Source of the DNA: PALSA-505 sp036502085
Lineage (GTDB): Bacteria > Actinomycetota > Actinomycetes > Streptosporangiales > Streptosporangiaceae
Length of the DNA stretch: 47,552 nt
Direction of reading: 5' to 3'
Assembly: GCA_036502085.1 (NCBI GenBank)
Contig: DASXZD010000053.1
Span: 1 to 47,552 of the forward strand
In this document: piece by piece, positions 1-9,015 of the stretch
Layout: each line of letters opens with the position of its first letter
Numbering within the stretch: the first letter of the stretch is position 1
Program-made: the position numbers and the translations under genes
Notes under the pieces: generated by a model
Told to the model about the DNA's origin: nothing
Databases searched by the model: none
What the model saw: only the letters and a program-made list of their open reading frames with translations

Positions 1-108
1 AGCGGTGGGAAGTCGGCGGGAAGCCGCCCCCAGCGGCGGAGGCCGGCCCCAGCGGGCGGAGGCCGGCCGAAGCGGGCGGTAAGTCGGCCTAGCGGGTGGG
101 AAGGCGGT
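1..108. repeat. Degenerate GC-rich short tandem repeats
   Basis: The window opens with imperfect repeats of roughly 20 bases built on an AGCGGGCGG core alternating with AGGCCGGCC or AAGTCGGCC. At least five variants occur between 1 and about 120, running up to the stop codon of the NrfD gene. No open frame here looks protein-like. The array may continue to the left of the window. Confidence 0.5.
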
Positions 109-1053
109 CTAGCGGGCGGCGGGTGTTTCGCTGGGCTTGGGAGAGCCGGTTGGGTTGGTTTGGGTTTGGACTATGTACTTTGGGTTGCGGGCTGACTCGA
201 CGCCTGCGCGCAGGACCGCGTACTTCGCGCAGAGGCCGCCGCCGGCTAGGAGCGCGGCCGAGGTGACCGCGGCGATCCGGCTGCGCCTGGCGGCGAGGGC
301 GGTGACGGCGCCCAGTGCGGTGGTGAGCCGGGCGCCGCGTAGCAGCCGGCCCGCATCGCCTTGGTGGTAGGGCTCGGCGGCCACATCAGAGCGGCGCTCA
401 ATTGCGAACTCGGCTCCGGCCTCGACCGCCGCACCGACTAGCGCTAGCCGCTGGACTGGCCCGAGATCGGCCGGATCGCCCGACAGCGCGCCGGCGACCA
501 GGCCCGCCGCGGCCGCTGCGGTCAGCGCTCCCCCGGCGAACAGCACCGGCAGCTCCCGAAGCGAGCTGTGCCAGGCCGGCACGGCGGTGTTCGACAGCAG
601 CACGCCCGGGTAGGCGGCCAGCAGCGGACCGGTGATGGCCGAGGCCGCGCCAGCAGCCGTACCGAGCCACCGCAGCCGCCCGGTGACCGAGCTGGCGGCG
701 GCCGCCGTGGTCAGGCCGCTGTGGCTGACCAGGATCCACGATCCCATGCTCATCGGCGAGGTCGGCTTAACCACTCGCAGCATGTTCAGGAACCGCTCGG
801 GACGTCCAAGCTCGGCCGTCAAGAACGCGGCTCCGCCCGCAGCGGCCCCGGCCGCGACGAGCCGTCCGGCGCTGGCTAGCTTCGGGCGCCCGGTCAGGCC
901 CGCGGCCACACCGAGCACCGCCGCCGCGCCCGACAGTTCGCCGAGGAACAGGTAGGCGGGCAGGTGCGGCTCGCGCCAGCGAGTCACCTTGAGGATCGGC
1001 CGGCCGTAGTACGACTCGAACTCAGCCGGCGGAACTTGAAGTTCCTCGGTCAC
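109..1053 (-). CDS. NrfD/PsrC-type membrane subunit of formate dehydrogenase
   Basis: This 314-residue protein is the predicted membrane anchor and quinone-facing subunit of the formate dehydrogenase encoded just upstream. After a short N-terminal tail (PPAEFESYYGRPILK) come about eight hydrophobic stretches, including LPAYLFLGELSGAAAVLG and MGSWILVSHSG, with the loop ELGRPERFLNMLRV between helices. That loop pattern is typical of the NrfD/polysulfide-reductase family, which conducts electrons to or from quinone without haem. The GTG start at 1053 is chosen because it forms a four-base GTGA overlap with the fdhB stop; the frame runs 25 codons further upstream, but that part is an Arg/Gly-rich shadow inside fdhB. 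The C-terminal tail is Pro/Thr-rich. Family assignment is firm; the pairing with FdhAB is inferred from position and overlap. Confidence 0.85.
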   Translation of the reverse strand: MTEELQVPPAEFESYYGRPILKVTRWREPHLPAYLFLGELSGAAAVLGVAAGLTGRPKLASAGRLVAAGAAAGGAAFLTAELGRPERFLNMLRVVKPTSPMSMGSWILVSHSGLTTAAAASSVTGRLRWLGTAAGAASAITGPLLAAYPGVLLSNTAVPAWHSSLRELPVLFAGGALTAAAAAGLVAGALSGDPADLGPVQRLALVGAAVEAGAEFAIERRSDVAAEPYHQGDAGRLLRGARLTTALGAVTALAARRSRIAAVTSAALLAGGGLCAKYAVLRAGVESARNPKYIVQTQTNPTGSPKPSETPAAR

Positions 1054-1961
1054 CCGGACCTCCGCCCCGCGAACGCCACGGCCACGCCGGCCACGACCGC
1101 GCCGGCCGCGAGCCCAGCCCAGCGCCACATCGAAGGCAGGTCCTTCGTGGTGACCACGGGATCCGGAGGCAGTCCGTAAACCTGCGGTTCATCTAGCAAT
1201 AGGAAGAAAGCTCCCGCCCCGCCGATCCCGTCGTCAGGGTCCTCCCCGTACAGCCTGGCCTCCGTGACGCCGGCGGCGTGCAGTTCGGCCAGCCGGGCCT
1301 GGGCGGTCTGACGCAGCTCGTCGAGCGGGCCGAACTGGATCGAGTCGGTCGGGCAGGCCTTGGCACAGGCTGGCTCGAGACCGCCGCGCAGCCGGTCGTA
1401 GCACATCGTGCATTTCCAGGCCCGGCCGTCGTCCTCGCGCCGGTCGATCACCCCGTACGGGCAGGCGGACACGCAGTAGGCGCAGCCGTTGCACACGTCC
1501 GGCTGGACGATCACGGTGCCGAATTCGGTTCGCACCAGCGCCCCGGTCGGGCATACGTCCAGGCAGGCCGCGTGCGTGCAGTGCTTGCACACATCCGAGG
1601 CCATCAGCCAGCGGGTCGCACCGGGATCGTCGAGCACCTCGACCGAGATGATCAGGTCGCCGTCGGGATCTTTGGACAGCGCCGACGCCGCCGGGGGCAG
1701 CGCCTGCTCGATGAACGCCACGTGCCGCCAGCTGTTCGACCCCAGCGCGCCGGTGTTGTCGTACGACATCCCGGTGAGCTTCAGCAGGTCACCCTCGGGG
1801 TCGGGCAGCCCGTTCCACTCCTTGCAGGCCACCTCGCAGGCCTTGCACCCGATGCACACGCTGGTGTCGGTAAAGAACCCGACCCGCTCCGGGTGCCCAG
1901 CTGCGTATCCAGCATCGCCGGACACATCCTCGAGCGGCCCGTAGAGGCTGTTACTCGTCAT
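1050..1961 (-). CDS. fdhB: Formate dehydrogenase iron-sulfur (beta) subunit
   Basis: This 303-residue electron-transfer subunit carries sixteen cysteines in four ferredoxin-type groups: C36/39/42/46, C125/128/133/137, C157/160/163/167 and C184/187/199/203. That is enough for four [4Fe-4S] clusters, as in FdnH/HybA-like subunits. A single C-terminal membrane helix lies near residues 281-299 and would anchor the protein. The ATG at 1961 is preceded by a GGGACGGAG ribosome site and overlaps the end of fdhA by 11 bases; an upstream in-frame extension inside fdhA has no family resemblance. Its stop overlaps the start of the NrfD gene, so the three genes are translationally linked. Its role is to pass electrons from the FdhA active site to the membrane subunit. 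Confidence 0.93.
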   Translation of the reverse strand: MTSNSLYGPLEDVSGDAGYAAGHPERVGFFTDTSVCIGCKACEVACKEWNGLPDPEGDLLKLTGMSYDNTGALGSNSWRHVAFIEQALPPAASALSKDPDGDLIISVEVLDDPGATRWLMASDVCKHCTHAACLDVCPTGALVRTEFGTVIVQPDVCNGCAYCVSACPYGVIDRREDDGRAWKCTMCYDRLRGGLEPACAKACPTDSIQFGPLDELRQTAQARLAELHAAGVTEARLYGEDPDDGIGGAGAFFLLLDEPQVYGLPPDPVVTTKDLPSMWRWAGLAAGAVVAGVAVAFAGRRSG

Positions 1962-4900
1962 GATGCTCCGTCCCACCCAAGCCGGCCGGATGCTCGGCCT
2001 CCGCCGGGTCCGCGGCGTCGGGCGCAGGTTCCGCACCTTCGGCGTCGAGCCCGGCCCGCTCCCGGTACTGTCGCACAAGCTCGATTCTCGCTGGACCGCG
2101 CGGTCGCCGGCCCGGCCGGATGTCGCAGGTCGCGACCTTGCTCTCCTGGATATACACGTTCGGGTCGAGCACCAGCGGCAGCAGGTCGTTCACCGAGTCA
2201 CCAGTGACCAGGCCCTCGCTCCCCCAGTGATACGGCAGCCCGACCTGGTGGATCACGCCCTCGCCCGGAATCCGCAGCGGCCGGTTGCGCCTGGTCACGA
2301 GCACCTTTGCCTCGATCGCGGCCCGCGCGGTCACGATCGTCGCCCAGCCGCCGTTCTCCAGGCCGCGCTCGGCGGCCAGCGCCGGGGAGATCTCGCAGAA
2401 CAGCTCGGGCTGCAGTTCAGCCAGCCGGCCAAGGGTCCGGCTCATCGACCCGGCCGTGTGGTGCTCGGTCAGCCGGTACGTGGTCATCACGTAAGGGAAC
2501 GTCGCTCCGTGCCCGGCGAGCTGGGAGTGGGTCGACCGCCGGTCTCGGTACTGGACCGACACCGGGCTGGTGTCCTGCCGGTAGACCCGGTTGCGGACCG
2601 GCGATTCGGCCGCCTCGAAATGCACCGGCAGCGGCCCGTCGGCGAGGCCCTTGGGCACGAACAGCGCCGCCTTGCCGTCGGCCTGCAAGATGAACGGATC
2701 GGCGCCGCCCAGCGCCGCCTGGGCCCTGGCTCCCGGTTCGGGCACGAAGCCGGGCGCCTTCTTCTTCTCGAAGTCCGGCACATCATGCCCGGTCCACTCT
2801 CCGGCGTCGCCGTCCCACCACACGTAGGCCTTGGCATCGCTCCACGGCTTTCCCTCGGGGTCGGCCGAGGCTCGGTTGTACAGGATCCGGCGGTTAGCCG
2901 GCCAGGCCCAGCCCCATTCGAGCGCGACCCAGGACTGCTCGGTCCACGGCTTGCGACGGTTGCTCTGGTTCACCCCGTCCGCGTAGACGCCGGCGTGAAT
3001 CCAGGACCCGCAGGCCGTCGAGCCGTCGTCGGCGAGCTGCAGGAAGCCTGACAAGGGCGCACCGTCGGCATCGAACCCGTTCAGTTCGGCCAGCACCGCC
3101 TCGGCGGACGGGTCGCCCAGATCGTCCTCCGGATAGTCCCAGGTCAGGTCCAGCACAGGCTGGTCGGCCGGCTCGGATGATCCCGCCAGCTTGGCCTTGA
3201 TCAGCTTGCCGAGCTGGTACATGAACCCAAGGTCACTGCGTGCGTCACCGGGCGGGTCGAGCGCCTTGGCGTGCCACTGCAGCAGCCGCTGGGTGTTGGT
3301 GAAGCTGCCCGCCTTCTCCACGTGCGAGGCCGCCGGAAGGAAGAACACCTCGGTGCCGATGCGTTCGGTGACCAGCTCGCCGCTCTCGATCTCCGGGCTG
3401 TTCTGCCAGAACGTCGCCGACTCGATCAGCGTCAGGTCCTTGACCACCAGCCAGTCCAGGTTCGCCAGGGCCAGTCGCTGCAGCCGGCCCCCGGCCGACC
3501 CGACGGCAGGGTTCTCCCCCAGCAGGAAGTAGCCCTTGACCTTGCGGTCGATCATGTCGAGCGTGGTCCGGTAAGTCCCGTGGTCGCCGGTGATCCGAGG
3601 CAGGTAGCCGAAGCAGAAGTCGTTGTCGGCGGTAGCCGCGTCGCCGAACCACGACTTCATCATCGACACCAGGTACGCGCGCTTGTTTCCCCACCAGCCG
3701 GTCTCCGGCATCCTGGCCAGGTAGGCGTCCAGGCTGTCTCCGGCACCGGGCATCGGCATGTATCCGCCCAGCAAGTGGAACAGCGTCGGCACGTCGGTCG
3801 CGCCCTGGATGTTCGCATGCCCGCGCAGCGCCATGATCCCGCCGCCCGGCCGGCCCATGTTGCCGAGCAGCATCTGCAGGATCGAGCAGGTCCTGATGTG
3901 CTGCACGCCGGTCGAATGCTGAGTCCAGCCGACCGCGTACACCCAGGCCGTGGTCTTCTCCCGGCCGCTCGCGGCCACCAGCGCCTGGGCGATCTTGGCG
4001 AAGTCGTCCGGGGTGATCCCGCACACCTGTTCGACCAGCTCAGGCGTGTACCGGGAGAAGTGCCGCTTGAGCACCTGGAACACGCAGCGCGGGTGCTGCA
4101 GCGTGGGGTCGTGTTCCCCCGTCGGCTTCCAGGTCGAGTTGTCGTAGGTCCTGGTTTTCGGGTCATAGCCCGAGAACAGCCCGTCGTTGTTCTCGGCGTC
4201 GGTGAAGTCCTCAGGCAAGATCGCCGAGGCGTTCGTGTACGCCGCCACGTACTCGGTGAACTCGTGCCCGCCGGACAGCACGTAGTTGATCAGCGCGCCC
4301 AGGAACACGATGTCGCCGCCCGCCCTGGTCGGCACGTGCATCGACGCCAGCGCGCTGGTCCTGGTGAACCGAGGGTCGACATGAATGATCGTCGCGCCGC
4401 GCTTCTTCGCCTCGATCACCCACTGGAACGCCACCGGATGGCACTCGGCCATGTTCGAGCCGCAGATGACGATGAGGTCGGAGTTAATCAGGTCGCGCGG
4501 GAACGTGGTGGCGCCACCGCGGCCGAAGCTAGTCCCCAGACCGGGGACGGTTGCCGAGTGTCAAATCCGGGCCTGGTTCTCGATCTGAATCGCACCGAGC
4601 GCCGTCCAGAGTTTCTTGATCAGGTAGTTCTCTTCGTTGTCCAGCGTCGCCCCGCCGAGCGAGGCGAATCCGAGCGTCCGAGCGACGCGCTTATCCTCGG
4701 CCGTCTCCTGCCAGGTCTGCTGCCTGGTTGCGAGCACCCGGTCGGCGATCATCTCCATCGCCTCGTCCAGCCCCAGCGGCTCCCACGTCGTGCCAAACGG
4801 CCGCCGGTACAGCACGGCGGTCTGCCGGCCTGAATGGGTCACCAGTTGCTTGCTGGCCGCGCCCTTGGGGCACAGCCGCCCGCGAGAGACCGGCGAGTCC

Positions 4901-5151
4901 GGGTCACCCTCGATCTGGGTGACCTGCTCCCGGCCATCGGAGGAGATCGAGACGTAGACCTTCTGCCCGCAGCCGACCGCGCAGTACGGGCAGATCGAGG
5001 AGACCACGCGGTCGGCGGTCTCGGTGCGCGGCTGCGCCGCTTCGGTGTGCGGCGACCTGACGGCCCGGCCTCGGCCAAGCCGGTCGGTTCCGGTGAGCTG
5101 GCGATAAACCGGCCAGTTCACCACCCAACGCGGTCGCTCCACGCTGTTCAT
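1951..5151 (-). CDS. fdhA: Selenocysteine-containing formate dehydrogenase catalytic subunit (UGA at codon 197)
   Basis: The catalytic Mo/W-bis-MGD subunit oxidises formate to CO2. Reading through the in-frame TGA at 4561-4563 gives one 1066-residue protein, a normal length for FdnG-type enzymes; without readthrough it splits into 196- and about 833-residue pieces. The N-terminal [4Fe-4S] site is C54, C57, C61 and C94. The sequence around the UGA is IENQARI-Sec-HSATVPGLG, then FGRGGAT and VIMGSNMAECHPV, which matches the family's catalytic Sec/Cys-His motif. No Tat twin-arginine signal is seen (start MNSVERPRW), so the subunit probably faces the cytoplasm, as in related actinobacterial enzymes. 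It is the first gene of an fdhA-fdhB-nrfD operon divergent from fdhD. The selenium machinery (selA, selB, selC) is not in this window. An ordinary nonsense mutation is possible but unlikely, given the motif and the hairpin. Confidence 0.93.
4524..4563 (-). promoter_or_regulatory. Sec UGA codon and bacterial SECIS-like hairpin in fdhA
   Basis: On the minus strand the UGA (4563-4561) is followed after twelve bases by a perfect six-pair stem, GUCCCC/GGGGAC (4548-4543 with 4537-4532), closing a five-base loop, GGUCU. From memory, the E. coli fdhF SECIS has a GGUCUG loop at the same distance from its UGA (bases 22-27, counting the U of UGA as 1). SelB recognises that loop. The base-pairing is seen directly; SelB binding is inferred from family knowledge. 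Confidence 0.85.
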
Positions 5152-5215
5152 CTAACCACGGGGCATATCTTCGACACAGCACTGGTTGTGCGTCGGTACC
5201 GAACGGAGGGCGGCT

Positions 5216-6097
5216 GTGAGCGACCGCACATCGCGCCGGCGCGTGACGCGCATCCGGCTGGCGGACGCCGAGACCGGGGGTTCCGCGCTGGTCAGCGAGC
5301 GGGCCGACCTGCTCGCGGCTGAGGAGCCGCTCGGCATCAGGATCGCGGGGCAGGCGGTGAACCTGACCATGCGCACGCCCGGCGACGACATTGACCTGGC
5401 GGCCGGGTTCCTGTTCACCGAGGGCATCGTGACCAGCCTGGACGAGATCACCGAGATCAAGGTCTGCGACGGCACTGCCTGCGGTCACGCCGGGCACGAC
5501 GGGCTCGGCAACATCGTTGACGTAAAGCTCGCTGACGGCAATCCGTCGGCCGCTGGACTGGCCCCGCGCCGGAACTTCATGACAACCAGCGCGTGCGGTG
5601 TTTGCGGCAAGGCGGAGGCGTCCGCGATTTTCGTAAAAAAGCTATGGAACCTTAACGAGGACCAGGCCGGCATCTCGGCCGCCCGGCTGGCAGCCATGCC
5701 AGACGCGTTGCGGGACGCCCAGCGGGTATTCGCGAGCACGGGCGGATTGCATGCGGCAGGCGCGTTCTCGGCGCAGGGCGAGTTGATGTGCGTACGTGAG
5801 GACGTTGGCAGGCACAACGCGGTCGACAAGGTCATCGGCTGGGCGCTGAGATCCGGGCGGCTGCCGATGCGGAGCGGCGTCCTGCTGGTGAGCGGGCGGG
5901 CCTCGTTCGAGCTCGTGCAGAAGGCCGTCCTGGCCGGGTTCCCGGTGCTCGCCGCGGTCTCGGCGCCGTCGTCACTGGCGGCCGACCTGGCCGAGCAGGC
6001 CGGGCTGACCCTGGTCGGGTTCCTGCGCGGCGGCTCGATGAACGTGTACACGGGCGCCGGGCGGGTGCGCGCGGAAAGTTCCGCGGGCGCCAGGTAA
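5216..6097 (+). CDS. fdhD: Formate dehydrogenase accessory sulfurtransferase FdhD
   Basis: FdhD transfers sulfur from a cysteine desulfurase to the Mo/W-bis-MGD cofactor and is needed for formate dehydrogenase activity. The 293-residue protein shows the family motif TSACGVCGKAEA, whose two cysteines (C127 and C130) carry the persulfide. It also has the conserved REDVGRHNAVDKVIG and LLVSGRASFELVQKA segments and a glycine-rich C-terminus (GFLRGGSMNVYTG). The GTG at 5216 is preferred because GGAGGG lies five bases upstream; a TTG ten codons earlier in the same frame has no such site. The gene is divergent from fdhA with only about 65 bases between the starts, so the two may share control. Confidence 0.93.
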   Translation: MSDRTSRRRVTRIRLADAETGGSALVSERADLLAAEEPLGIRIAGQAVNLTMRTPGDDIDLAAGFLFTEGIVTSLDEITEIKVCDGTACGHAGHDGLGNIVDVKLADGNPSAAGLAPRRNFMTTSACGVCGKAEASAIFVKKLWNLNEDQAGISAARLAAMPDALRDAQRVFASTGGLHAAGAFSAQGELMCVREDVGRHNAVDKVIGWALRSGRLPMRSGVLLVSGRASFELVQKAVLAGFPVLAAVSAPSSLAADLAEQAGLTLVGFLRGGSMNVYTGAGRVRAESSAGAR

Positions 6098-6128
6098 GCG
6101 GCACGGACTGCTGCGGCGTATAGGAGAC

Positions 6129-6647
6129 GTGAACGCGCAAGAAGCGAGTTTCGCCGACTTCTACGAACGATCCAGAGACAACTGCCTGCGGGCCGTTTTC
6201 GCCAGCATCGGCGACCGGCCAGCGGCCGAAGATTGCGTCGCCGAGGCCTTCGCCAGGGCCTGGGTGTCCTGGCGCAAGGTCAGCGCGCATCCGGTGCCGC
6301 AAGCCTGGGTGATCAGGACCGCGCTGAATCTGAGCGTTTCCTCGTGGCGTCGTCGGCGGCGCGAGGTTCCGCTTGATGACGCCGGGTCCCAGCTCTCCTC
6401 GACGGACGGCCACGGCGGACCCCAGGTCGACGATGGCCTGGACTCGGCGATCTGGACGGTTCTGACCGGGCTGCCGCTCAGGCAGCGGCAAGTGATCGCG
6501 CTTCGGCTGTTCCTCGATCTGGATACCGCCTCGACCGCCGCCGCGCTGGATATCGCGCCCGGCACCGTGACCGCTCATCTGGCCAGGGCCACGGCGGCGC
6601 TCAGGGAGCAACTGACTCACTCGAACCTAAGGGAGGAACCGCTATGA
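6129..6647 (+). CDS. ECF-type RNA polymerase sigma factor
   Basis: This 172-residue protein has the two-domain sigma-70 ECF layout. Region 2 (about residues 5-70) contains FYERSRDNCLRAVFASIGDRPAAEDCVAEAFARAW, and region 4 (about 112-165) contains LPLRQRQVIALRLFLDL followed by the helix-turn-helix APGTVTAHLARATAALR. A GTG start at 6129 follows an AGGAG site at short spacing. Its stop overlaps the start of the next gene in an ATGA arrangement, typical of a sigma/anti-sigma pair. The regulon cannot be told from the sequence. The resemblance is closest to SigE-like ECFs that sit next to small membrane partners. Confidence 0.9.
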   Translation: MNAQEASFADFYERSRDNCLRAVFASIGDRPAAEDCVAEAFARAWVSWRKVSAHPVPQAWVIRTALNLSVSSWRRRRREVPLDDAGSQLSSTDGHGGPQVDDGLDSAIWTVLTGLPLRQRQVIALRLFLDLDTASTAAALDIAPGTVTAHLARATAALREQLTHSNLREEPL

Positions 6648-7276
6648 GTGACGACGACCTGCTGCAGACCGTCCGGGAGGAGTTCGCCCAGGTGCGGCTC
6701 ACCGCGCCGGTCGACCAGATACTGGCCAGAGGCCAGGCGTTGCGCCGTCGGCACCGGCTGGTGTCGAGCCTCGGCGCCGCCGCCGGCACGGCCGGGCTCG
6801 CGGCCGCGCTCACCGTGGGCCTGGTCTCCTCGAGCGCGATCACCGCGTCGGCTGAGGCCGCGTGGTCGGTCAAGTCCGGGCCCGGTCATACCGTCAGCTT
6901 GACGATCCGCGACCAGCCCCAGTCGCGGCCGGACGGGCTGCGGCTGGTCAAAGCCCTGCGCGCAGTGGGCGTATCGGCGGTCGTGCGGGCCACGTTGCCT
7001 GGCCGTTGCCGTCAGGCGCCAAGCTCGGCCATCAAGATCTACGCGATCCCGTCGAAGGCCGGTCACCACCGGACCGTCATCCGCATCTACGCCCGCAAGA
7101 TCCCGGCCGGCTCGCACGTGGCGATCGCGGGCCTGCGGCCGGTGCCCGCACCAAACCGGGTCAAGATCAAGGTCGTGCGGCATGCGCACGACCATGGCTT
7201 GATCTCGGTGCGGTCGCTGAGACCCAGGGTCGCGATGGTGACCCGCACAGGCCTGTGCGTGTCACCATCGCGCTGA
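6644..7276 (+). CDS. Single-pass membrane protein, candidate anti-sigma partner of the ECF factor
   Basis: The 210-residue product begins with a short cytoplasmic region (about residues 1-40, DDDLLQTVREEFAQVRL...), then one membrane helix (about 42-66) and an extracytoplasmic domain rich in basic residues. It overlaps the sigma gene by four bases and has a strong GGGAGGA site. The position and the cytoplasm-helix-outside topology suggest an anti-sigma factor. The HxxxCxxC zinc motif of classical ZAS anti-sigmas is absent, so the role is inferred from context. The outer part carries cysteines in GRCRQ and GLCVS that could pair. No named domain is recognised. Confidence 0.65.
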   Translation: MSDDDLLQTVREEFAQVRLTAPVDQILARGQALRRRHRLVSSLGAAAGTAGLAAALTVGLVSSSAITASAEAAWSVKSGPGHTVSLTIRDQPQSRPDGLRLVKALRAVGVSAVVRATLPGRCRQAPSSAIKIYAIPSKAGHHRTVIRIYARKIPAGSHVAIAGLRPVPAPNRVKIKVVRHAHDHGLISVRSLRPRVAMVTRTGLCVSPSR

Positions 7277-7295
7277 TTCCCTGGCTAGGCCCCGC

Positions 7296-8201
7296 TCAGG
7301 CGGTCGCCGCGGTATCGAGCAGGCCGCGGCGGCGCCTGACCGCCAGGTCGGCCTTGGAGAAGATCGCGTCGACCACAATCCCGATGACCAAGATCACGAT
7401 CATGATCGAGATCGCGCCGGAGAGATCCTGATTGTCCTGCGCGGTGTTCAGCAGCACGCCGAGCGAGGTGTGACCGATGATCAGCACCAGCAGCTCACCG
7501 GCCATCAGGCTCCGCCAGGAGAATGCCCAGCCCTGCTTCATCCCGGCCACATAGGCGGGCAGTGACGCCGGCAGGATCAAGTACCGGTAGAGCGAGATCC
7601 CGCGCAAGCCCATCGTCCTTCCGACCCGCAACAGGAGCGGCGGGGTGTAGTCAACCCCAGTGATCAGGCCGTTGGCGATCGATGGAGCGGCGCCGAGCAC
7701 CATGACGAACAAGATCGCCGACACGTTCGTGCCGAAGAGGATGATCGCGAATGGGAACCAGGCGATTGACGGCATGGTTTGCAGGCCGCTGATGATCGAC
7801 CCGACGGCCGCGCGCAGCGGCGGAATCCTGGATACCAGCGCTCCGATCGCGGTGCCGATGATCAGCGCAAGCGCGTAGCCGATCACCGCCGTCTGGAGCG
7901 TGTTGCCGATCGCACCCCAGAGCTGTCCGTGCCCAAGCTGCCTGGCGAAATGTGCCAGGGTGAACGCTGGGCTCTTGACGAAGTTATCAGCGGTGTCACC
8001 ATGGAAGTTGGACGCGTAGAACAGTTGCCAGGCGGCCAGCACGATCGCGATCGCGAGCAGCTTGGGCCAGGTTCCGCGCCAGGTCTTGCGCGCGATCCTG
8101 GCGCCCAGGGTGCCTTCTTGCTGCTGGGCCAGATCCAGGCTGTCGAGGCCGCTTATCGCCGCGCTCTGGTCGGCGCCCCCGGCCTTGGTGCTAATTGCCA
8201 T
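7296..8201 (-). CDS. ABC importer permease, sulfonate/nitrate/taurine type
   Basis: A 301-residue inner-membrane permease of the SsuC/TauC/NrtB family. After a soluble N-terminus, about six helices run from LLAIAIVLAAWQLFYAS to the C-terminal IMIVILVIGIVVDAIF. The cytoplasmic EAA-like loop is visible as GRTMGLRGISLYRYLILPASLPAYVAGMKQG, which couples to the ATPase. The start overlaps the end of the ATPase gene by 11 bases, making it the third gene of a binding-protein/ATPase/permease operon. The substrate (sulfonate, taurine, nitrate or a thiamine precursor) cannot be fixed from this subunit. Confidence 0.88.
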   Translation of the reverse strand: MAISTKAGGADQSAAISGLDSLDLAQQQEGTLGARIARKTWRGTWPKLLAIAIVLAAWQLFYASNFHGDTADNFVKSPAFTLAHFARQLGHGQLWGAIGNTLQTAVIGYALALIIGTAIGALVSRIPPLRAAVGSIISGLQTMPSIAWFPFAIILFGTNVSAILFVMVLGAAPSIANGLITGVDYTPPLLLRVGRTMGLRGISLYRYLILPASLPAYVAGMKQGWAFSWRSLMAGELLVLIIGHTSLGVLLNTAQDNQDLSGAISIMIVILVIGIVVDAIFSKADLAVRRRRGLLDTAATA

Positions 8202-9015
8202 GACGCCTCATCTCCTCGCGCAGCCGGTCGGTGATCGTGCTGGCGAGCTCGGCGACTTCGACGGAGTCGATCCGGCGCGGACCGGTCCTTGGCACCGGAT
8301 ACTCCTCGATGACCCGGCCCGGCCTGCTGCTCAGCACCACGACCCGGTCGCCGAGCCTGGCCGCCTCCCGCACGTTGTGCGTCACGAAAAGCACGGTCAG
8401 CGACCGCTCGGAGCAGATCCGCTCCAGCTCGTCGTGCAGCAGGTCGCGGGTCATCGCGTCGAGCGCGCCGAACGGCTCGTCCATGAGCAGGATTTCCGGC
8501 TGCCGCACCAGTGCCCGCGCCAGGCCGACCCTTTGCTGCATGCCGCCGGACAGCTCGTGCGGGCGCTTGTCGGCGAACTCGGCGAGGTGCACGGTCGCCA
8601 GCAACTCGATGGCCCGCTGCCGTCGCTGCTGCTTGGGTACGTCCCTGGCCTGCATGGCCAGCTCGACGTTCTTCCGCGCGGTCAGCCAGGGAAAAAGGGC
8701 CGGCTCCTGGAACATGATCGACAGTCGCTTGCCGCCGGTCTCGACCAGGCCTGAGGTGGCCGAGTCCAGGTCGGCCACCATGTTCAGCAAGGTGGACTTG
8801 CCGCAGCCGGACGCTCCGATCAGGCAGACGAACTCGCCCGGCCGCACGGTCAGCGATAGCCGGTCGACGGCCAGAACCGCATTAGGTCCCCGACCGTAGA
8901 CCTTGCTGACATCGGTGAGCGTGATCGCGGCGCCCAAGCTGGTCTCGCCCGCCGCGTCAGCTAGCGGCGTTCCGTTAAGAGCAGGCGGCGCCCCGCGCCG
9001 CTGGATGATGCTCAT
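8191..9015 (-). CDS. ABC importer ATPase, sulfonate/nitrate/taurine type
   Basis: The 274-residue ATPase energises the adjacent permease. Walker A is GASGCGKST, the Q-loop is MFQEPALFPW, the signature is LSGGMQQR, Walker B is ILLMDEPFGALD, and the switch histidine lies in FVTHNVREA. The FQEPALFPWLTARKNVELAMQ region is characteristic of SsuB/TauB/NrtD. It overlaps the binding-protein gene by ATGA and the permease gene by 11 bases, so all three are translated as a coupled unit. The first 30 residues are a non-conserved extension. Confidence 0.92.
   Translation of the reverse strand: MSIIQRRGAPPALNGTPLADAAGETSLGAAITLTDVSKVYGRGPNAVLAVDRLSLTVRPGEFVCLIGASGCGKSTLLNMVADLDSATSGLVETGGKRLSIMFQEPALFPWLTARKNVELAMQARDVPKQQRRQRAIELLATVHLAEFADKRPHELSGGMQQRVGLARALVRQPEILLMDEPFGALDAMTRDLLHDELERICSERSLTVLFVTHNVREAARLGDRVVVLSSRPGRVIEEYPVPRTGPRRIDSVEVAELASTITDRLREEMRRHGN

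Noticed and set aside
4452..4563. fdhA as two separate broken genes or a nonsense pseudogene
   Set aside because: The UGA is at the catalytic position, the frame is unbroken on both sides, the family motifs continue across it and a SECIS-like hairpin follows.
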